Below, piece after piece: positions 63,601-64,000 of a stretch of 64,000 nt of DNA. Under the pieces are notes generated by a model. That model searched no databases. It worked only from the letters and a program-made list of their open reading frames with translations, and had not been told where the DNA came from. Position 1 is the stretch's first letter. Each line of letters begins with the position of its first letter. The translations under genes and the position numbers were made by a program. This DNA comes from Campylorhamphus procurvoides. Taxonomy: Eukaryota; Chordata; Aves; Passeriformes; Dendrocolaptidae. The DNA is taken from NCBI GenBank assembly GCA_013396655.1, contig WBMV01003156.1, forward strand, positions 372,001 to 436,000, read 5' to 3'.

Positions 63601-64000
63601 TATTCAGCTATGCCTTTCTACTTTTCCTCTCGGTCCCCCATTGCTTTATATCTCTAAAAGAATCTCTGTGGCAATAACTACCATAGGATCTCACTGTCTC
63701 ACATATGTTAACAGATAACAATGAAGAATTTCATAAGAAACCTTGAAAATCAAGAAAATCTTCCATAAAATAATATTTTTAAATGTGTTTTGAAGAAAAT
63801 AATTCTTTTATTAAAAACTGGTAACATTTTTTTTCCTGAAAATAAAAGCTTAAAAAGCAAACATTTTTAGACTTCAGATTCTTGACACATATCCTAAAAA
63901 AAGCATGACCACCAAAAATAAATTAAAAAAGTTTAAAAATAGTAAAATAATAATAAAAAAATATTCCTAACCTAGGAGATAGAAAATATCTCCTAAGAGG
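60691..64000. other. Unique AT-rich DNA, no gene seen
   Basis: No gene or family repeat recognised. Contains small AT runs (about 61713-61724, 63485-63492) and a degenerate AGTGTTATAG-type repeat at 63430-63492. The last 250 bases are extremely A-rich. Confidence 0.65.

Noticed and set aside
1..64000. tRNA, rRNA, snRNA or mitochondrial insertions
   Set aside because: Reading both strands, I saw no cloverleaf A/B boxes, U-snRNA start sequences or mitochondrial gene text; a dedicated search could still find diverged copies.

Overview
This window looks like about 64 kb of non-coding avian nuclear DNA, either a gene desert or the inside of a very large intron. It is AT-rich, has no convincing gene, no RNA gene and no operon-like organisation, and every ATG-started open frame is short (60 to 186 codons). 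The interspersed repeats point to a bird, probably a passerine. There are several CR1 non-LTR retrotransposon fragments with the usual 3' end (a stretch like GGTCCCTTCCAACC followed by an ATTCTATG-type tail), plus endogenous retrovirus long terminal repeats (LTRs), including three copies of a TGCTGGTTTTGG...-type LTR that I recall as an ERVL-like family common in birds. Family names come from memory of consensus sequences, not from a search.

Layout. 1-662: 3' part of a GC-rich LTR-like repeat cut by the window edge. 663-10637: mostly unique AT-rich DNA with two CR1 pieces (7135-7300 plus strand, 8835-9130 minus strand). 10638-11142: old ERVL-like LTR, minus strand. 11143-18998: unique DNA with a short CR1 tail (15718-15790), a 12-N gap inside poly-A (17179-17190) and a G-rich/T-rich tract (18514-18560). 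18999-19678: complete LTR, minus strand, flanked by a near-perfect 5-bp target duplication. 25538-26258: long CR1 3' end. 27394-28551: one LTR split by a second LTR, the outer one flanked by a perfect ATGAT duplication. 31141-31247: a perfect 40-bp inverted repeat built on a 21-bp direct repeat. 34808-35049: an exon-like open frame of unknown identity. 35449-35882: a well preserved solo LTR with a perfect 6-bp duplication. 41072-41835: another minus-strand LTR. 49151-49820: ERVL-like LTR in which 84 bp carrying the TATA box are tandemly duplicated. 50690-52475: decayed CR1 reverse-transcriptase region. 59987-60120: ERVL-like LTR fragment. 60420-60690: internally deleted CR1.

Nothing here works as a gene system. 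The history readable from the sequence is repeated retroelement insertion, recombination of proviruses to solo LTRs, nesting, small tandem duplications, and at least one probable replication template-switch event. Several stretches could hold distal regulatory elements, such as 36859-36912 and the repeat-poor 58300-59420, but the sequence alone cannot show that.
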